A stretch of 64,000 nt of DNA from NCBI GenBank assembly GCA_031213475.1, contig JARUPZ010000016.1, forward strand, positions 248,001 through 312,000. Direction: 5' to 3'. Within the stretch, counting starts at the first letter, position 1; each line of letters opens with the position of its first letter. A program made the translations under genes and the position numbers. The DNA comes from Nereocystis luetkeana (taxonomy: Eukaryota; Sar; Phaeophyceae; Laminariales; Laminariaceae). Below are positions 10,582 through 25,100 of the stretch, one piece after another. The notes beneath the pieces were generated by a model that was not told the DNA's origin, made no database searches, and saw nothing but the letters and a program-made list of their open reading frames with translations.

Positions 10582-11767
10582 AAACACGAGGTCTTGCGTT
10601 CCACGGTGGTGAGTGGTGTGGGGCCAGGATGGCGTACGAGAATGGGTTGTTGAAGTATAAATAGCAAAGCTGACGCCCTCCACGGACACGGCGTGGTTGA
10701 CTTACAATAGATGGGCTGAATCGCTTGGCTCGTTCCACGACCAAGCAAAACGAAGATGAGGGTGTTCTACTTTAGTACCCATGAGTCGTGTATAGTGCGT
10801 ACCAGGTACCTGTCAACACCCACTTTTGAAGGCGGTCATTGGTTCGAGCATTCATTTCGTAATGGATCGTCGTGGCGTGTGCTTCTTCGCCCCAGAATGG
10901 CACTGTCTCGTCAAGCAGCCTACCATCGAAGCCGGGGGCTTTTCTTGACTTCGCAGCGAGGAAGACGCACGCGAGTACTCTTTTTGAGCGAGCAGCTTCT
11001 CTTTCCACGAAGGCTGGGTGGAGAGGGGGGGGTACATCGAATTCAGTGACGAACGGACTGCTGGTGGATATATTGGGTGAGCGCATGGCGAAACCATCAC
11101 CCTATTCCTCGATAAAGCAGTAGCACATATGTTGGCAGAATTTTTACGGGCTACGCGTCACGACTAGATCCTTGACTCCCGTTTTTTTGCCCCACGCGCA
11201 TACGTCACTTTCAACCGTGGGCCCTCCTCGCCGAAGAATACTTTGCGCGCGAGCGTTCAAGGGATAATACCAGTCATGTCTGCAGAGTTCCGTGGATTGA
11301 AGACCTTCGCTATTCGTCATAGAAGAATTTGGCACGGTTCAGGTATCCATCAAACATGCGCACCCCTCCACCTGTTCAAAAACTATTTCGCGTGCACGGA
11401 GTCCTCTCCAGGCCACATATTCCTCGACGACGGTGTCGTGTACCTTTCGGTTTTCTGCTGTAGCTTGCATCATGCCCTTGCTTCAACCCGTCATGAGATG
11501 GCTAATGACAAAGAGCAGCCCTCACGTTTGCCACGTGCTTCACCTTCACTCCCGTATCACCTCTATCCAGCCCTGTTCTCGGTATAGTTAGAGCAGTCGT
11601 TCAGCGCGAGCACAACCCCATTGCATGACTAGCACAATTTAACAAACTCCAACAAACGTTGTTACACGCGACGCCGCGGATGTAGAGGTGCCTCCGGTCC
11701 TGCCTATATTCGACGAGCCGCACTCTGCCGTGTCCATATCCTTCCTTGCATCTGCTGTGTTGTCTCT
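10582..11767. other. Upstream region of the 11.8 kb gene
   Basis: Several short open frames overlap on both strands and none has a domain. This stretch should contain the promoter and any 5' untranslated exon of the plus-strand gene starting at 11768. I see no distinct TATA box or other core element. One TACCAGGTA word is at 10800-10808. Confidence 0.35.
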
Positions 11768-13142
11768 TTGATGGCGTGCGCAGCTTCCTGGCGACAATCT
11801 CGCGCCCAAGCCTATCTCACAGGTCCGACCTCGAACGCTGAGCCCAACCACAAGTCGGACGCTGTTCCAGTGACATCGCAGATTCCGATCACGACGCCAT
11901 TCCAAACACCACCGAAGCCAACCCTTGAGCCGGCTAGACCTACCACCGTCCCTTCCCACGACGGCAAACTTGCGTTGCCCCTCACCCTTCGACCCCAACC
12001 TGAGCAACCTCCCTCAACGAACCGAAGCGGCGGGAAACTGGCGGGGGGCACCGTGAAGGACCCAGCAGGCACCGCGAACGAGTCGGTGGAGCCAGCGAAC
12101 CCGCCGGAAGCTTCGGCAAGCATGCACACCAACGCCGGGGGTGGGGGTGAGGGTGAGCACGCTTTGGCCGTCAGCGCATACACCAAACAGCGGGTAGGCG
12201 TTTCTGAAAGCGATCCAGACCCTTGCACCACTGAGGGTGACAATGGTGTCGTGTTGGGCGGCCACACAAGTCGGCATCGAATGAAGGCGGTCGACTTGCC
12301 GGAGGAACGACGGGCTGTCTCGACCGGCGAGGGGCGAGCCGCGGTGGAACCTTCCGTGGACAGCAAGCGTAAACGAAGGAGATTCGACGAACCATCCACG
12401 GAAAACGTAACTGACGACGAAGTTGTCTCAGTGTCGCCTCGCCGCAGATCCGGTGGTGGTGGTGATGGTGGTGGTCCAGAAAGGGCGAGGTCTGAACATC
12501 CGGATTCTAAGCTAACTAAACGGCGGTCGAGCGAACGCGCATCGTTTCCGCCCCTTGGTGCGGTCCCACATCGTCCGAGAAGGATGCGTGCTTCGACGGG
12601 GGGTGTTTCGACCCGCTCCCCGCTCAACGGCATTTTTCAAGCTGCCGAGGGCGAAAGCGCTGTGGGTCCGCGTGTCTGCGAGGACGTGCTGGCGGCACCG
12701 TTGCTGCTGCCGGCGAACGCCCGAGATGACCGAAAACGGCGTTCATTGCCGGGGGAAAGCAGTGGTCGGCGCCCAATTCCATCGGGTACGGCTGCTTCTG
12801 AGCTGAAATCAGGCGCGTTTTCCCAACAGACTGGGGTCTGCACGCCAAGCGACGCGATACAAGCACGCCAGCCCAGACTCCCGGAGGTTGTGACATCTCC
12901 ACCACGCGAGGCCGCGATTTCGTCGGTGAAGTCCAAACCGGAATGCCTGTTGGACGGTATGCCTGTTGCCGCTCCCCCTTGGATGGGGCATGTCGGAGAC
13001 TACCCGATTAGCCAAGAGAAGTCCGAGAGGCCGAGGCACGTCGTACCCTCGGTATTGACGGTCAAAGAGAGTAAGCAGTCCCTCATTCGATCTCGGGATA
13101 CCAAGGGGCCGGGCGGAGACGTCAAGGATGCTGCAATGGCAG
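11768..13142 (+). CDS. Exon 1 of the unrecognised gene (disordered N-terminal part)
   Basis: ATG at 11768 opens 458 codons plus one base, ending at a strong donor CAG|GTGAGTAAG. The in-frame stop lies within that donor, so the open frame ends exactly where splicing would remove it. The sequence is rich in P, S, T, G and R, with PRRRSGGGGDGG and the basic KRKRRRF. No transmembrane segment or folded domain is visible. The opposite strand has a 273-codon shadow frame. The start is the first ATG in the open stretch, and a 5' exon cannot be excluded. Confidence 0.65.
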
Positions 13143-16100
13143 GTGAGTAAGCACGGGAACTATACGTAGTGTATTGTCGAGCAAACAACGGCCTCGACAT
13201 ATAGATATATCGACCGTCCGATAAATATATACATATATAGCTGTCAGGTTATCTAGACGATTAGTTTGACTAAAAGGTACTGTCCTTTATCCAGAATAAA
13301 ATGATACTCGCACAAACCCCAAACGTAAAGGTCAAACTTGGCATGAAGTGTCGGGGGTAACAGTTGCGGGTGGTGGCTTTCGGCGCTCTTCATCCATCAC
13401 AGGATATGATCAGTATCCATTCCACCCGTTCGTTTTTGGTGGGGTAATTCGAACTTCTAGCAGCTAGCGAGCAGATTGACTTCAACTCTCACGGGTTGCT
13501 TATTTGTGTGTACGCTTGACACTCATTCATAAGCGCACCACCCACCAACACGTAAGAATCTTACGCCGAAACTCAAGTACGCCTTCCAATGTGCTGTGTG
13601 GTCGCCACTGGTATGATGGTTGCGAAGACTGCGGATCGAAGCGTCAGCGGGAAATGCTTGCAGATTGACTTCAACTCTCACGGGTTGCTTATTTGTGTGT
13701 ACGCTTGACACTCATTCATAAGCGCACCACCCACCAACACGTAAGAATCTTACGCCGAAACTCAAGTACGCCTTCCAATGTGCTGTGTGGTCGCCACTGG
13801 TATGATGGTTGCGAAGACTGCGGATCGAAGCGTCAGCGGGAAATGCTTGCTTTAATCCGGGCCGGCTCGGTGGAAGGGACCTTTGCTTTGACAAGGGGAT
13901 GCGAGCCGCCAGGTGTGTTCCTATTGCGAGCCATAGCATATGCCCCCTCGCCCATGATGCACATTTTATATATTATAGCACTACAGCAGTACCATCCAAC
14001 AGCGGCAAATTCATCCCCGTGCTTCCGGCATATTGTTTAGTAGTCTGCACACTGGTAGGTTTGTTTGAGCGCTCCTGTGGGTAGGAAATGTGTTTGGCTA
14101 TATGGAGTAGGCTACCCCCAAAGGGCCCTTAGCTGTTTCTGGACCGTTGACTAGGTGTGTAGGTTGTATGATGTTACAAGCGTCAAAGCATGAACGACCT
14201 CTGGATACGGATGATCGGCACTCCAAACAACAATAGTGGGCACTGAAACACTTTGTTAGATACTAGTCCTGCGCGTTGTTTGAAGCGTTTCCACGTCAGC
14301 CCCCGGACATTTGTACCAACAACTGCTCTGGTCCGTCAACCCGTTCATGCTGATTTTGGTCGTGATTGTGTGAAGTACCACCACGATTGCATGCCAACAG
14401 CATGGAGCAGTCTCATTTGGGTCATACCTGTGGATCCATGAAACGGTTAGTAAGGCTAGACTAGAAACGCGTGATTCGACGAGTTCGTGGCAAAAAAACT
14501 GGTAAACTACTTGACGTGTTGGTATTTGAGCGCTCCAAAAGCGAAATACGTTAAGTCTGAACCCTTGAGCGACGATCCCCTTGACGAAATTATTTTGATT
14601 ATATCCCCATTCACCGTTCCAGCAATGTCATTGCACGCAATCAACGAAACGACTACATAAGAAACGGGCCATTCGATGTGTGGATTGTGATGATATCATG
14701 TGTTGGACAGGATATACGGGCAAGGGAGCAAGGTCGACGTCTGCCTCCGTTGCCTCAGACGCTCGTGTTGGTCGTTCGGGACCCGGAGGTCCTTCTGGCG
14801 CTGGAGGCGTTTCCACAGCCCCGGCCAGTTGCGATCCGGAAATAAGGTTCCCACGCGGCGGCAACCGTGTGAGTGCAAGGCATGCTTTTATGATTTTACT
14901 GACATCATTGCTTCGCCCCAGGTAATTAATTTTCATGACTGGCCCTAGTCCACCGGGTGAGGGCCAGGTATGATTGGACTCCCCAACATTGCTTGGCCCA
15001 GGACAGTAGACTTCCACGGTGTGTCCTTGTTCGTTGCTGAGCCAGAGGATGTGCTGGGGTTGGCAGCTTTGAAGGCATCTCCTTAGGGGTGGAGTCATCA
15101 CGGTTAAAACCTTATCGGCAGAGCTTTGAACAGCGTATGTGTACCTGCAGGTTCGGCGGGCTCACACTACCCTGCACTATCTCAAAACGTGTTCTTGAGC
15201 ATCAACGACAAATAATGTCAAGAGCCTTCACGCACGACATCCCCAACGCCGTACGAGCCGTTTTGTTTTCCGAGCCAACTTTGATGACCCCCCTACAAAG
15301 TATGTGTAGAGTATGGGTGCGTTTAATTTATAGCTACCTTGCTTGAGTTCGTGTGAAATAATTCGTTGATTGTTTTGGGAGACGATGAAAACGTATTGAA
15401 TTCAATCATTCATTGCCTCCCTCGTTAGAACGGGCCCTCTACGTCGTCCAGATCACACGTTTTTTTTTCCTTTTGCTGTTTCTGTTTTTTCAGGCTGTGT
15501 ATCGTGTGCACACAAATCGGTTGTCGATATAGGATATAGGACTAAAGTCAAGCCAACCGTTACGCGGCACACACCCTCGTACAAATATTGAAGCTGTTTT
15601 TACGACGACGAAGGGCGATGCGTTTTTTTTTTGCTTTGTGCACCCTCCTCGCGTTGTATCGTACATGCCACTCTGTACGAAACGTAAACCCCGCTTTGGC
15701 ATTCATATCAAAACCTAAAAAGTCCATACACTGCGGTGCAGAGTGCTACATGCTTCAAAGGATCCCGGGACGGGTTTTTATGTCAAAACTGGTCAAGAAA
15801 CGAGAAAAACACAACCTCGCGGGGACTCGAACCCCGAATGTTCACAACAGGAATCTGACGCGTTGTCGACTACCTATCCTCGGAGAGAGAGAGCTTCTAG
15901 CTCTGGGAAGTGCAACAGCTGTTCGTATCACACGCGTTTTCTGTCCAACCTCATTATTGTACCTACAATCGCCCTACGACGCTGACAAGCCTAAAAACGG
16001 GAACCACGCCACTCATACACGCTGCATGCTCGTAGACCGTCAAGACCGGTAGGCACGCCGAAACGTTTGTACCGAACACGCTACTTGCGACCCCCATCCT

Positions 16101-19100
16101 TCGCGTGTTTCGATCGCACTCACAACAAAATGCGCAAACTCCAACAAACGAAAGCAGGCCCGCTCCCCGTTTGTGCTGCATGTGCTCCGCCCAGACCGGA
16201 AAGCAAGCCGACAGACCGCTGTATGCGGTCGTGTCCGAAGAGCTTGTCGGCAAGGCAGGCTCGCTGGTGATGGCACTAACAACGCCACAGCGCGGACCCA
16301 GTGTAGGGGCATATTTGAATCCCCTGCAACGTGCACCCGCGGGCAGTGGGTCAGGCGCACGGAGTCCTGAGCGATTCGCGCTCCTGGAGCTGCCGGTAGA
16401 GCCGCCCGTCGACCTCATCGTCGGGGGAAGGTGGGCGGTGCCTTCCAGTCATGCTACGGGGCAGGGCGGGGAACCGAATATTAGAGAAAAACAAAACACA
16501 GCTGTGATATCTGAAAATTACTCCAATGTTATCCTTGCAAGCTTGGTGTGATGTTTCATTGCTAAACCCAACGTTCCATAACTGCCGATATCTCTGTACC
16601 TCAACAAAAACGTAAAACGGAATTGAGAATAATTAACACGTCGAACAGATAATCGATTTCCACTTCATGGCGGATCTATATGCTTCAGGGCGAATATATC
16701 CCTGATCTGTATGATCTAGCTCACGGTTCCGGGTGAGGGAGGTATAACCTGCAAGGTCTAGGACATGTTTCCTGGGTTAGATATGTACCTTACAGCCCCT
16801 GCGCAGCGTGTCATCACGGCAGGCTAGGCTCTTCAGTAGATGATCTAGGTCGTGATTAGTCCGAGGTGTGGAATAGTTGTATGCGCAACCCGATGAGCAA
16901 ACCTCCTTGGCTGTGCATATATCAGCAATCCCATTGGCTAGGCATATAACAGAAACGCATTGGCCAGGTGTATTATAATTATATATTCCTATTGGCTAGG
17001 TATATAACATAACCCCATTGGCTAGGTGTGTAGCAACAATCCCATTGGCTAGGCATAACATCCCATCGGCCAGATATCCGACAGAATGCCATTGGCTAGG
17101 CGAATAACTGCAATCCCATTGGCTAGGCATATCACTGCCGATAGAAACACCCACCGACCTCGTCGTCGGAGGCAGGTGGCTTATACCACATATTCTCCCC
17201 GCACTTATCCTACGGCAAGGGTTCACATCAAAGTTGTGACGTTCCTCGCTGAAACCGCTCTACCCTCAGTCTCGATCTAGCTCCACAGCCAACCGGACCA
17301 CATTTGGAAATATATGGACCACGTTGCTCCGCAGATTATGACATAACGTTATAGCTGGACGGTGTGCCGAAGGCGTTTCCGTTTTATTGGCGCGTCGCCC
17401 CAGGAGAAACAAACGTTACCGACGATTGGTGGGATCAGTTGACGAAGGGACTGAGATTGACCGCGTATAGCAGTTCAGAAGAAGTCCCGTGAGGGTAGCA
17501 GGATGTTTTGAGGGCCTGTAATCGCGACTGATATCTTGCCTTCGGTGATATACATGGACAGGCTACGTATATCCAGCCGCTGCTCAAGTAGTGACAGACA
17601 GTGGGTGACATGGGGTTTAGGCGACTGAACTCGGCTGTGCCGGTTGTATGCGCCCCTGACGGCTGACACTGGAGTTTCGAATATGTGCTTGAGATACGTT
17701 TCTTGCTTGGAACGGAACTGAGATCAAAGCGAGTTCATCAAATAGCGAGACAGCCAGCGGCATCAACAACACTGTCAAGTCGATGAAGTCTGAGGCGTCT
17801 CCTGACATTCCCGGCTCTGCAGCAGGACGTTCCGCATCATACGATTTCGATACGTAAACCTACTATTTTGTGTACCTGGTAGCTCTCTATCCCTCTGTCA
17901 CGTAACGTACTGAGACCCCCGCCCCCCCCCCCCCCCCCCCCCTTTGCCCCCTTTTCTGTTAGACGTGCCTACTGTTAGTAGAGTCAAATCAAATTGTCGA
18001 AGATTTGACACCCCTTCCCCGGACAGGAGTATGTGACACATACTAGAAACATGGGATGCCCTGCACCCGATCGTAGTGTACCGTAGCGAGTAAGATCGCT
18101 GAATTTGCACAGGAATGCGCGATTCTTCATCAGCGCTCGTTTTATCGACAATGTCAAGGGTGCTGAAGTCGTACCAGGTACGTTATATTTTCGGCTGGCT
18201 CTCGACGAGATTCCCTTGTGCGAACTCAACGGTATTCACGGTAGGCGACACAGGCTTCAAATGTGATGGCGCTTGAACCCACGCCCCCCGCGCTGTTAAT
18301 CCCAACACGCCATGGTATCGCGCCTTTCGCAGGAGCGCCATCGTCATAATCGACAGCCGTACTGTATCGTCAGTCGAACGCGGGGGCGGAAGAGGTGGAG
18401 ACTCGTCCGGTGTAGAGGTTGGGGTTTCCGAGGAGGCCTCGGCGGAAGCTGAGATGGCGGAGGCCAAGAAAAAGCTCCACCTCCTCACCCTACAGACCCT
18501 CAAGTACTCGACGCTGTGGATCATACTGCGGGTGAGCCCTGGCTGTCACGACGGTGCGCATGTTGGTGTATTATCGTGCCGTAGACGCATACTACGGTAA
18601 GACAATAGGGGTTGAAACTACTGCAGTAGCAGGGGTACCCTCTCTAAGACCATGGCACCCACTTCAAGAACATCCGTTTTCAGACTTTTCGGGAGATAAA
18701 ACCAGCTAAACAATTGGCGTGTCACGAGGAACACACTGCTTGAAACAAGAGTATGGTGAGTAGCAACAGATAATGCTGTTGTAGTATATATAGACGAGAC
18801 CACGCTTATTGGCTTGTCACGGGGATGGTCTTGAAATTTGGGTGGGTACCCCCACTGTAGCACTTTTTTACAAAACTTCTTCCTGACTGACGGGGGTCCT
18901 TAACCTATTAAGCATCTTGGGACTCCAGAGGGGTCAACGATCAAAAGTGACGGCGATCATAGCGATGGCCTCTACGTGATTGGGGCGTGATATGGGCGTG
19001 ATATAGGTTGGTGCCCGAGTTGCGATGCAACGAGCCGTACGGCATGGGCACAACGTGGTCCTCCCCATACTTGTGGAATCTCACGCTGCCCGCAGATGGT

Positions 19101-22100
19101 TAACAACACCAAAAGTATCAAGGTCCTTGGTCGCTGTGTCGGGGTCTCAAAACCTTGGGCACTCGCGCTAGAAAAACAAATCTTGAGTCTTTGCCCTGTT
19201 TTTGGTACGTATACCTAGAGTAGCCCATGACACCATTCATCAGCCTTGCACTTCAGTTTTTTCCAACCCTTCTACAGTAGTAGTAGTGCACTGCACCACA
19301 TATGAGCTTAAATATGTCTCTAGTTTCGAGTGCTCTGTCCCCAAAACGGGAGTGAGGTGCGAAAGGGGTTAAGGCCAGGTTTTGGTCAGGGAAATGGCCT
19401 ATCCCACGGTAAGGGTTGCACTTTTTGCCTTCTGACGCTTTCTCCGAATTCAAAATTGATGAAAATAAAATAACAAGCCATATTTTAATCCCATTTTTTT
19501 TCGAATTTTAATTGATAATATCGAATTATTTTCTGACCGGCTGAGCTCCTCAAGTGAGCAACTATTACATATCGGTTAACATTATTTAGTAATTTACTAT
19601 CGCGGAGGCCCATACTGAATACGCCCCAAACGAACCCAAACTGCCAACTCTGGTGCGTTGTATCTCAAGAACTACTGCGTTAACCCCTTTAGGACCGCAG
19701 TCCCGTTTTGGGGGCAAACAGTACTTGAAATTTGAATGGTGTGTCCCCAAATTGGGACTGCGGTTCTAAAAGGGTTAATCGATAATCAATTAATGGTGTC
19801 CGTTTTAAATACACTACTGACGATAGGCGTTCCAGCGATGCTACGTTTACGTTACTCAGAAATACATTGGGAAGCCTCTTTCCCCCCGTTTTGGGTCTAT
19901 GTATTAGGAGCCAACGTGACAGTATGTTTGTTTTAGGACTAGCGCACATATGTTTTGTTCGGGCTGCGGATACAACCTTTCTTTATCGAAGGCAGATTTT
20001 CGGGTGAGATATAATGAGAAACCACGTGACAAGCTCAGAAAACAACAAGTCACCAACCCTAAAGGGGCATGGCTCGTGTAGACTAGAGCTCCTCAAGTGA
20101 GAAGCCTCCTAAAACATTAGGTACACCCCTATCGCAGCCTTCACCCGCTCATACACTGGGATACTATTCATATCTACTACAGAGAAAACCTCTCTGCGTT
20201 TTGATTTCCGCGCGCGCTTGGCCTTCAGAGGGCGAAACCGGATGGGCGAGGTCTTCGCTGGTCGACATTAATTAGTGATCGTATGCCGTGTTGACCGGGC
20301 GTGGTCCGAGAAATGTTTAGACGCATCCCACGGCGGTGGTTGCACTTTTTGTTTCGCTATTTATTATCTGACCGGTTGAGCCCCTCAAAAACTCAACTAC
20401 GAGTATACCGGCTACTACGGGGGACCATAGTTAATACCAGGTAGGACCTATGGTATACATGAAAACCTATATATTTAACAATTTTTACCAACAATATTTG
20501 GTCCTATTAACTACGGCCCCCCGTAATAGTATAGTATCATACTTCGCACTGGTGGTATATGTTGTTTCGGAGGTCGCGCGAGGAAATGTTGGTTGGGTTG
20601 CGCCTACAGCTTTGTTCGAAGTCATGTTTCGGGCGATACATCGAGCTACTCATGCGAGTAGCCCAGAAAATGAGGCACCACCCCCAAGGAGGCCTTGCTC
20701 TTTACCGTCTTATTGGTGACTCGTTTACCGCCCCTGTTGGGCAAGTAGGACCTTTAACTATCGCATGCAATGGAGGAGAGGGGGGGGGGGGGGGGGGGGC
20801 AACTGGTTGCCGCTGCTTCTGTTCATCTTTGTTCGATCCCTGCTCTTCCCGAATGCGCAGATGGGAAAAACTCGCGTCGGTCGAGCAGCAGCAGCAGCAG
20901 GATCAAGGGGGGGCACCCTAGTCTGCCCCGCCTTTGAAAGGCTGGAGCAATGGTTGGTGGGATTCCCATGCAGAGTGTTTATCAGGCGCGTTACCTACTC
21001 CGACCGGGTGCAACCGTAAGCGGTGGGGAAACGAGCCGAAGGCCTTTCATTCATCCAGCTCGTTGTGCCTCGACTGTTTCGTGTTGACGCAATTTTGAGT
21101 CGAGTCGCGCTGTTTCGTGACAACTATTACGGGGGACCATAGTTAATAGGACCAAATATTGTTCGTAAAAATTATCAAATATATAGATTTTTATGTATAC
21201 CGTAGGTCCTATTAACTATGGTCCCCCGTAATACGTGGCATGTACGAGGCTGTCAGTATCCGCCGTCGTGTAGCGCTCTCGGTGACTGGGTGCCATCAAA
21301 GGGCCCGGGTCCAAGCGGGGTACATGCCTGCCAAGCGTTCGTCCCGGGCGCGAAATACGTTTTTAAGTTTGCAGTTCGTCGTGCACGTGCTGTGCAGTAG
21401 CGTATTATAGCAGAATAGTTGCGCAATCTACGATCGAGGTACACCTACCTATTTTTCTGAGGCTGCGATACTCACTTGAGCAGCCTATACTACTATCGGT
21501 AAACCACGCGTGACCTGACCTCGAGACTGATGAAAGTTCAACCCGACGGAAAATGCCATGTTCTAGGCCCCTCCCTGTCGAAAAATCGCGTTCAACACAA
21601 AATAAATGACACTCGAGCAAGTCCTCGGTGCCCTGTGAACTACTAAGCCTCTTGGGACTTCAGAGAGAAGAATCGACGGGAAAAAATGACGATTACAGCA
21701 ACGATGACTGCGTGATTTGAGAGGTGGTAGAAATCGCTGCCCTATCATACTGCAGTAGACCTATAATGCAAGCAGTGTTGCAAGCAGTGTTGCGAAACGG
21801 GTGCAGTAAGATCTTGCCCGTACCTCTGGGCGCTCACGATGCTCGCAGGCCGCTGATACTACAGTAGCAAAGCCATACCCCTGGTAAGTGTTTACCAGGT
21901 AGGTCGCGATTTCGGGGTCCCAAATAGGTCCAGGAGCCCCGCCTGTCACAAATATTTTGGTGAAACAGTTAGTGCTATCCCTATCATTCTAGCACGCCTC
22001 ATAATTAATGTTCCCCGTTTTGTATGAGCAGGTTACAGCAGACGCAACCAGGATACCTTCCCACCGGGAAGGCGGGCATCTGCATATATATATATACTTC

Positions 22101-25100
22101 AGACATATGTCAAGCCGAATCATGCTGTCCACCCACCACGTTTTCTTGCATTCCGTCCGGTCAAACCAGATACAGCAGCAACGAAGCTCAGCTGACAGAG
22201 CTGATCTCCCACGCGGCCTTAGCTGAGCAGCGATTGGCCAGAGCAGCCACCGGTACGGTCACGGCATCCCCCCGGGGTGGCGCAAACCGTCGTCGGTCGG
22301 ACCCTACCTCGAGGGAAGCGCCTACCGTATCCGGGAGGTCACCACTGGAGGCAATCGAACGTCTTTCTCGAGACGACCCCGACTGGGCGGCGGTGCACCA
22401 CCGGCAGGCGTGGTTCCTTCAGGTGCTCTGAAGACGCGTGCTCGCCTTGTAGGGGCATGTAACACCTATTTTGCCTTCTTCTACGGTTGCCCGCTTGAGG
22501 TGCTCTACACTGTCAGTAAGTCCGTGCTACCTCGCCAGGAAAACTAAATTCGAGAAAAAAAGCAAGAAAAAAAGCGCAGCCCGATCAACACTCCCGAAGC
22601 CTATTGATAGTAAGTATGAATAGGTATATCAACATGCGAAAATAGTATGAACACTAAATAATGGCATTCCAACGATAATATATATTGGGTCAAAGAGCCC
22701 GGTCTGTCCCAGTGACATATTTTGGTCAGAAATTGTGCTGCCACCATCGTAGCACGCCTCTTAAGGAAATGCATGTCTCTGAAGGGGGGGTTAGGGGGGG
22801 GGTTAGTTAGGTGTATGATATCCCAATCTCTGGCCACCCTCGGTCCCAAATTTCTTGGAAATGCCAGTCTGAGATCATTGCAGGGGTGTTTTCTCATGCG
22901 AGAAGCAGCGTACCGTAGATAGATGCGAGAAGCAGCGTACACTAGTGGTATTAATAACAGAATAATGTAGGCAACAGGTACGATATACGTACATCATGTT
23001 TATATAAAATATACCAGGTACCAGGGTATAGGGGTAGTGATGGATGGAAGTAATTACCTATAATGACTCAACCGGTGTATTAATTTTGAAAAAAGATGGA
23101 GACGATATACTTAACCGTAGGGGCGCATGTCTGAGGTCGCCACGTTGCGGCCTTGGTATCCCTTTAATGATTAGCGCGAGGTAGCTGATACATCTAAATA
23201 ATTACTACCAGGTATAGATTTAGGCATGCGCGCAAAGGAAATATATCTCGCCGTGCAACCCGATACGATCGTACAAGGTTGGTTGCTGCCTGTGTGAGCG
23301 GCGTTTGGTGCGCATGTCACATTTTCTCGGGTGCCCCCCACGCCTCAGCAGCCAAGCACTGCCCCTGTAGAGGTGGCGCCTTATTTTTTTATGAGCTCCT
23401 TGCAAAGGGAGCTCAATATCTCAACCGGAACATACCTGCGAAGAGCGTTTGTTGTCGCAACCCAGCCAACATTTATATGCGCCAGTCCTAAAACAAGCAA
23501 TACTATTAATCTTAATAGCAACAGTGTCACTTGAGGAGCTCCGCCCTGGCCGTAAGTATTCAGTCTCCTACATTATTGTTTGTATCATGGAAGCTTCCAC
23601 TGCTTCCACGAAGGCTCGTGGAAACTTCCATGGAAGCTTCCATAAAAAAACGCAGATTTGGCGCTGAAGTGCAATCGGCAAATGGGATGAGTAAGTCTCG
23701 GCTGCTTTGTGGAGCAGATGCTATTACTACCACCACTTTGTGTTTACATATGTTCCCCGTTAAGGCATGCCCTTAAGTCTAAAGCATTGGTGCTACGGTA
23801 GGAGGGGGGCGGGTGTACTCGATCTCATGCATGGCCGTGGTCGTATGACCATAGACCCTTGCATCCCTGCGATGCCGGGACGGAGCACGTCGGGTTTTCA
23901 CCGACCAGGCAGGCCTTTCTTGCGCCAAGCGCGAAGCGCCGTGAGGTGTTCGGCGAGTCGCATGAAGGGTGAGCTGCATCCTACTAAAAACCACGCTTGT
24001 GAGGCGGACTCGCACAAGGATAACGGCGTCAATGAGTTGGTTTATTTTCTGGTGTGGCCACTTCCAGAGACAGCAATGTAATGGTGCTGCAGCAGAAGGG
24101 GGCGGTGCACTCGATATCATTCAGGGCCGTAGTCGATTGAGCATAGGCCCCCGCGACACGTAGAGGGAGGCGTTTTTTTTTTAACCTCTCAGAGCCCCTC
24201 CGATCGAGTGACTATCCCGTTCCCTTGCAGTCGTGATCTTTTTAGCCTTTTTGTTTTCGCGATAAGCACCACCATGGGATAGTTTGTTACTCTCTACGCC
24301 AACTAAGAATATGTGTTTGTCGGTTTTTTTGCAAGGCGCAGGGTCACCTACCCTATTACGGGGGACCATAGTTAATGGGACCTATGGTATACATGAAAAC
24401 CTATATATTTAACCATTTTTACTAACAATATTTGGTCCTATTAACTATGTTCCCCCTAGTAGTGGCGTAAAGGCAGTAGTAGTGAAAATGGCGGCAGTTC
24501 CGCTACTAGCGTATATATCACCAGTCCACAGGGGCTAACCCCTCAAGTAAGTGCTGCAATCCCTCTATTACGGAGGACATAGTCAATAATAGGACCTACG
24601 GTATACATAAAAACCTATATATTTAACCATTTTTACTCACAATATTTGGTCCTATTAACTATGGTCCCCCGTAATAGGATGGGACAAATAGTTAAAATTC
24701 GTGTAGGATTGATTTTAAAAAAATAGTCGCGTGCATACTGCTCGTATGGCAGTCGACGTTTTCTCCACGTAACAAGCCCATCTATCTGACAGTCGTCGAC
24801 CCCCTCCCCTCATATTGTGTGTCCTGTGTGCCCTTCCTTCGGTTGATCTTCTCGACATTTTTTTGTTGATGGGCCACAAACGGCTCGTGAAACACAAACA
24901 CAGCTTTTCCCGGCGCTGAACGCCTACTCAGCCTCGGCCCTCCTTTCATCGGCTTCCTTGAAGCACCTCATCGTCGCGCCCTTCGAGGAACTGGCTCCAT
25001 GTCTCTTGGGGAAAGGCAGAGGGACTGACGGAGGCGGGAGTGGGGGGGTGGGGGGGGCGGCGCGTGGGGGCGTGGGCGCCGAATCTCTCCGTGATTTTTG

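Noticed and set aside
10070-10744. 224-codon minus-strand open frame
   Set aside because: Rich in R, S, H and P without periodicity. The opposite strand has the more protein-like composition.
11812-12633. 273-codon minus-strand frame opposite exon 1
   Set aside because: A shadow caused by the GC-rich third positions of the plus-strand exon. The strong GTGAGT donor supports the plus strand.
13480-13939. Tandem duplicated minus-strand peptide (ASIRSLRNHHTSGDH)
   Set aside because: Simply a translation of the 189-bp DNA duplication; no other coding evidence.
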